A program made the translations under genes and the position numbers. From assembly GCF_001907695.1 (NCBI RefSeq), contig NZ_KV880640.1:124001-188000 (forward strand): 64,000 nt of DNA, given 5' to 3'. The stretch comes from Thalassospira sp. TSL5-1 (GTDB lineage: Bacteria > Pseudomonadota > Alphaproteobacteria > Rhodospirillales > Thalassospiraceae). The notes under the pieces were generated by a model. That model was not told the DNA's origin. It was given only the letters and a program-made list of their open reading frames with translations, and searched no databases. Below are positions 61,708 to 64,000 of this stretch, one piece after another (within the stretch, counting starts at the first letter, position 1; every line of letters starts with the position of its first letter).

Positions 61708-62928
61708 ATGAAACAAACCTGGAGATGGTTCGGCCCCCATGATCTGGTCAGCATTGACGATATTTGTCAGGCTGGCGCAGAAGGGGTGGTTTCCGCCTTG
61801 CATCACATTCCCAGTGGCGCGGTCTGGAGCCCGGCTGAAATCGCCAAACGGCAGGCAGAAATTGCGACCATGAAAGATGGTGCGCCGTCGGGTTTGAAAT
61901 GGGACGTGGTTGAAAGCCTTCCGGTTTCCGAAGACATCAAAAAGCAGGAAGGTCCATGGCGCGAGCATATCGAAGCCTATAAGCAAAGCCTTCGTCATCT
62001 CGCCGCAGCAGGCATCGAGATTGTCTGTTATAATTTCATGCCGGTGCTGGACTGGACACGCACGCATTTGAACTGGCGCCTGCCCAATGGTGCCACCTGC
62101 ATGCGCTTTGATCTGATCGATTTTGTCGCCTTTGACCGTTATATCCTGCAACGTCCAGGGGCAGAGGAGGGCTATGACGCCGCCCTTTTGGCCCAGGCAG
62201 AAGAACGCTTTGCCAATATGGATGAGGAACGGCGCGCGCAATTAACCCGCACGGTGGCGTTTGGCCTGCCAGGTTCGGTCGAGCAACTGACGCTGGATGA
62301 TCTGCGTGCCTTGCTAAAAAGCTATGCCGGAATTGATGCCGAAAAACTGCGCCAGCATTTGATTGATTTTCTGGCCGAAGTGGTGCCGGTTGCGCGTGAA
62401 GTTGGCATTCGCATGTGCTGCCATCCCGATGATCCGCCCTTCGAGCTTTTGGGGCTGCCGCGCATCATGTCCACCGAGGAAGATTATCGCCGTATCATCG
62501 AGGCGGTTGATCTGCCGGAAAACGGCATTACGCTCTGTTCAGGGTCGCTGGGGGTGCGGGCCGAAAATGACCTGCCGGGCATGATGAAACGCCTGGGGCA
62601 CCGTGTGCATTTCATTCATTTGCGCAATACCCTGCGCGAAACCGAAGGCCTGCTCTGTTCGTTCCACGAGGCGGAACATCTTGGCGGGGACACCAACATG
62701 GTAGACCTGATCGAGGCGATTTTGCACGAGGAAGCCAAGCGCAAGGCCGCAGGGCAGAGCGATTGGAACATTCCGTTCCGCCCTGATCATGGCCAGGATA
62801 TTCTTGACGACCTTAACCGTCAGGGTCAACCGGGTTATCCGGCCATTGGCCGCCTGAAGGGGCTGGCGGAACTGCGCGGCGTCATGACCGCCCTGATGAT
62901 GCGGCCCAATAACAAGGCATCGGAGTAA
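61708..62928 (+). CDS. uxuA: Mannonate dehydratase
   Basis: Dehydrates D-mannonate to 2-keto-3-deoxygluconate in glucuronate catabolism. The 406-residue protein has the UxuA signatures MKQTWRWFGPHDLVSIDDIC, the VCYNFMPVLDWTRTHLNW segment, RMCCHPDDPPFELLGLPRIM and ITLCSGSLGVRAENDLPGM, which supply the metal-binding His/Cys/Asp residues. The ATG at 61708 fits the family start; an upstream in-frame ATG at 61672 adds unrelated residues. The next gene, uxuB, begins two bases after its stop, so the two act as one unit. Confidence 0.95.
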   Translation: MKQTWRWFGPHDLVSIDDICQAGAEGVVSALHHIPSGAVWSPAEIAKRQAEIATMKDGAPSGLKWDVVESLPVSEDIKKQEGPWREHIEAYKQSLRHLAAAGIEIVCYNFMPVLDWTRTHLNWRLPNGATCMRFDLIDFVAFDRYILQRPGAEEGYDAALLAQAEERFANMDEERRAQLTRTVAFGLPGSVEQLTLDDLRALLKSYAGIDAEKLRQHLIDFLAEVVPVAREVGIRMCCHPDDPPFELLGLPRIMSTEEDYRRIIEAVDLPENGITLCSGSLGVRAENDLPGMMKRLGHRVHFIHLRNTLRETEGLLCSFHEAEHLGGDTNMVDLIEAILHEEAKRKAAGQSDWNIPFRPDHGQDILDDLNRQGQPGYPAIGRLKGLAELRGVMTALMMRPNNKASE

Positions 62929-62930
62929 CC

Positions 62931-64000
62931 ATGACGGGATCTTCTGAGACTGTTGGCAAAGGCTGGCCGCAAAACCCGCTGGCCAATGCGGGCAATGGCA
63001 TTGTGCATATTGGTGTGGGCGCGTTTCATCGCGCCCATCAGGCGGTTTATACCCAGCAGGCGATGCTGGCCGCTGGCGGTGACTGGCGCATTATTGGCGT
63101 CACCCCGCGCAGCACCGACATCGCCGACCAGTTAAATGCCCAGGATGGTGCCTTTTGTGTCATCGTGCGCAACCCCGCCGGCGATGAATGCCAGACCATT
63201 TACACCATTTCCCATGTACTGGCCGCCGCACGCGAACTTGATGCCGTGCTCGATGCCCTGAGTGATCCCGCCATTCGCATAGTGACCCTGACGGTGACAG
63301 AAAAGGCCTATGGCATTGACCGGCAGGCCATGAAAGTGTTGTCGGATCATCCGGCGATCGCCCATGATCTGGCCCATCCCGGTCAGCCGACAGGTGTGAT
63401 TGGCATTTTAACCGAGGCCTTGCGCCGCCGCCGTGATGCAGGCAATGCGCCTTTCACCTGCCTGTGCTGCGACAATTTGCCGGAAAATGGTGCGGTTTTA
63501 CGCGCCGGGATGGTTGATTTCGCCAGCCGCCTTGATGCCGACCTGGGCGAATGGATTGCACAAAATGTGCATTTCCCAAGTTCGATGGTGGACCGCATCA
63601 CGCCTGCATCCACCGATGCGACTTATGAAACCGTGCGCGCCATGACCGGTCATAATGATGCCTGCGCGGTTGAAACCGAACCGTTTTCGCAATGGGTGAT
63701 CGAGGATGACTTTCCCACTGGTCGCCCGGCATGGGAAAAGGCCGGTGTTTTGATGGTCGATGATGTTCGTCCTTACGAACATATGAAACTTCGCATGCTT
63801 AATGGCACTCATTCCCTGATTGCCTATTTGGGGCAGTTGGCGGGCTACAAATATGTGCGCGATGTGATGGCCGATGAAGATTGCGCAAAATTGGTTCATG
63901 CCCATATGCTGGCGGCGGCACAGACTTTGGTGCCGGTCGCAGCCCTGGATTTTGCCAGCTATGCCGATGACCTGGTGGCACGGTTCCAAAACCCGGCGAT
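62931..64000 (+). CDS. uxuB: Fructuronate reductase/mannitol dehydrogenase family, 3' end beyond window
   Basis: NAD-dependent oxidoreductase; 356 codons are visible and the frame is still open at base 64000. The N-terminal NAD-binding region reads GIVHIGVGAFHRAHQAVYTQ. Catalytic-domain features are LTVTEKAYGID, CCDNLPENG, the FPSSMVDRITPAS motif, and MKLRMLNGTHSLIAYLG, whose Lys is the catalytic residue of the long-chain mannitol dehydrogenase family. Directly after uxuA, it most likely interconverts D-fructuronate and D-mannonate (UxuB). Start is ATG at 62931, two bases after the uxuA stop, with a weak ribosome binding site (CGGAG). Confidence 0.93.
   Translation, partial: MTGSSETVGKGWPQNPLANAGNGIVHIGVGAFHRAHQAVYTQQAMLAAGGDWRIIGVTPRSTDIADQLNAQDGAFCVIVRNPAGDECQTIYTISHVLAAARELDAVLDALSDPAIRIVTLTVTEKAYGIDRQAMKVLSDHPAIAHDLAHPGQPTGVIGILTEALRRRRDAGNAPFTCLCCDNLPENGAVLRAGMVDFASRLDADLGEWIAQNVHFPSSMVDRITPASTDATYETVRAMTGHNDACAVETEPFSQWVIEDDFPTGRPAWEKAGVLMVDDVRPYEHMKLRMLNGTHSLIAYLGQLAGYKYVRDVMADEDCAKLVHAHMLAAAQTLVPVAALDFASYADDLVARFQNPA

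Overview
The window reads as a dense, catabolism-oriented stretch of an alphaproteobacterial chromosome. Gene content, protein style and moderate GC suggest a marine Rhodospirillales member such as Thalassospira; this is inference from protein resemblance, not a measured placement. Almost every gene belongs to an uptake-plus-degradation cassette with its own regulator. I see no tRNA, rRNA, CRISPR array, prophage or insertion sequence.

Layout. (1) 1-8310, + strand: a peptide-type ABC importer (the binding protein is cut by the window start), a gamma-glutamyltransferase-family enzyme and an M20 peptidase, ending at a clear terminator. (2) 8502-9803: a YbdG-like MscS channel. (3) 9933-20669: a GntR-type regulator with two winged-helix domains faces a nine-gene minus-strand operon: a second peptide-type ABC importer (binding protein, two permeases, fused double ATPase) followed by a serine hydrolase, a creatininase-family protein, an RraA-family protein, an N-formylglutamate amidohydrolase-family protein and an alpha/beta hydrolase. 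The gene combination suggests uptake and hydrolysis of an amide- or lactam-like compound that I cannot name; this is the best candidate for an undescribed system here. (4) 21050-33444: glycine betaine degradation to glycine: GbcA/GbcB (betaine to dimethylglycine), a fused dimethylglycine dehydrogenase-like enzyme, heterotetrameric sarcosine oxidase SoxBDAG, PurU, and a GbdR-like regulator.

(5) 33445-35139: a long non-coding stretch and an orphan 200-residue protein flanked by TGTCA-type dyads. (6) 35140-43663: DeoR regulator, DeoC aldolase, ribose-type ABC importer, aldose-epimerase-like protein and PfkB kinase, most likely for 2-deoxyribose or a related sugar. (7) 43763-49444: a small secreted Cys/His-rich protein, then a GntR regulator divergent from nitrilase-family amidase, HpaI-type aldolase and a TRAP transporter. 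(8) 49696-51893: EutB/EutC ethanolamine ammonia-lyase without the rest of a eut operon. (9) 51965-56358: a cluster with the gene order and divergent IclR regulator of Agrobacterium blcRABC (attJKLM): gamma-butyrolactonase, gamma-hydroxybutyrate dehydrogenase and succinic semialdehyde dehydrogenase. A decapitated peroxiredoxin abuts its regulator. (10) 56961-64000: hexuronate/aldonate utilisation: idonate-type dehydrogenase, TRAP transporter, GntR regulator, and divergent uxuA and uxuB (the latter runs off the window).

Common design: many junctions are 1-4 base overlaps (ATGA, TGATG, TAATG) implying translational coupling, and two of the binding-protein genes are followed by intra-operon stem-loops that probably set a higher level of binding protein than of membrane components.
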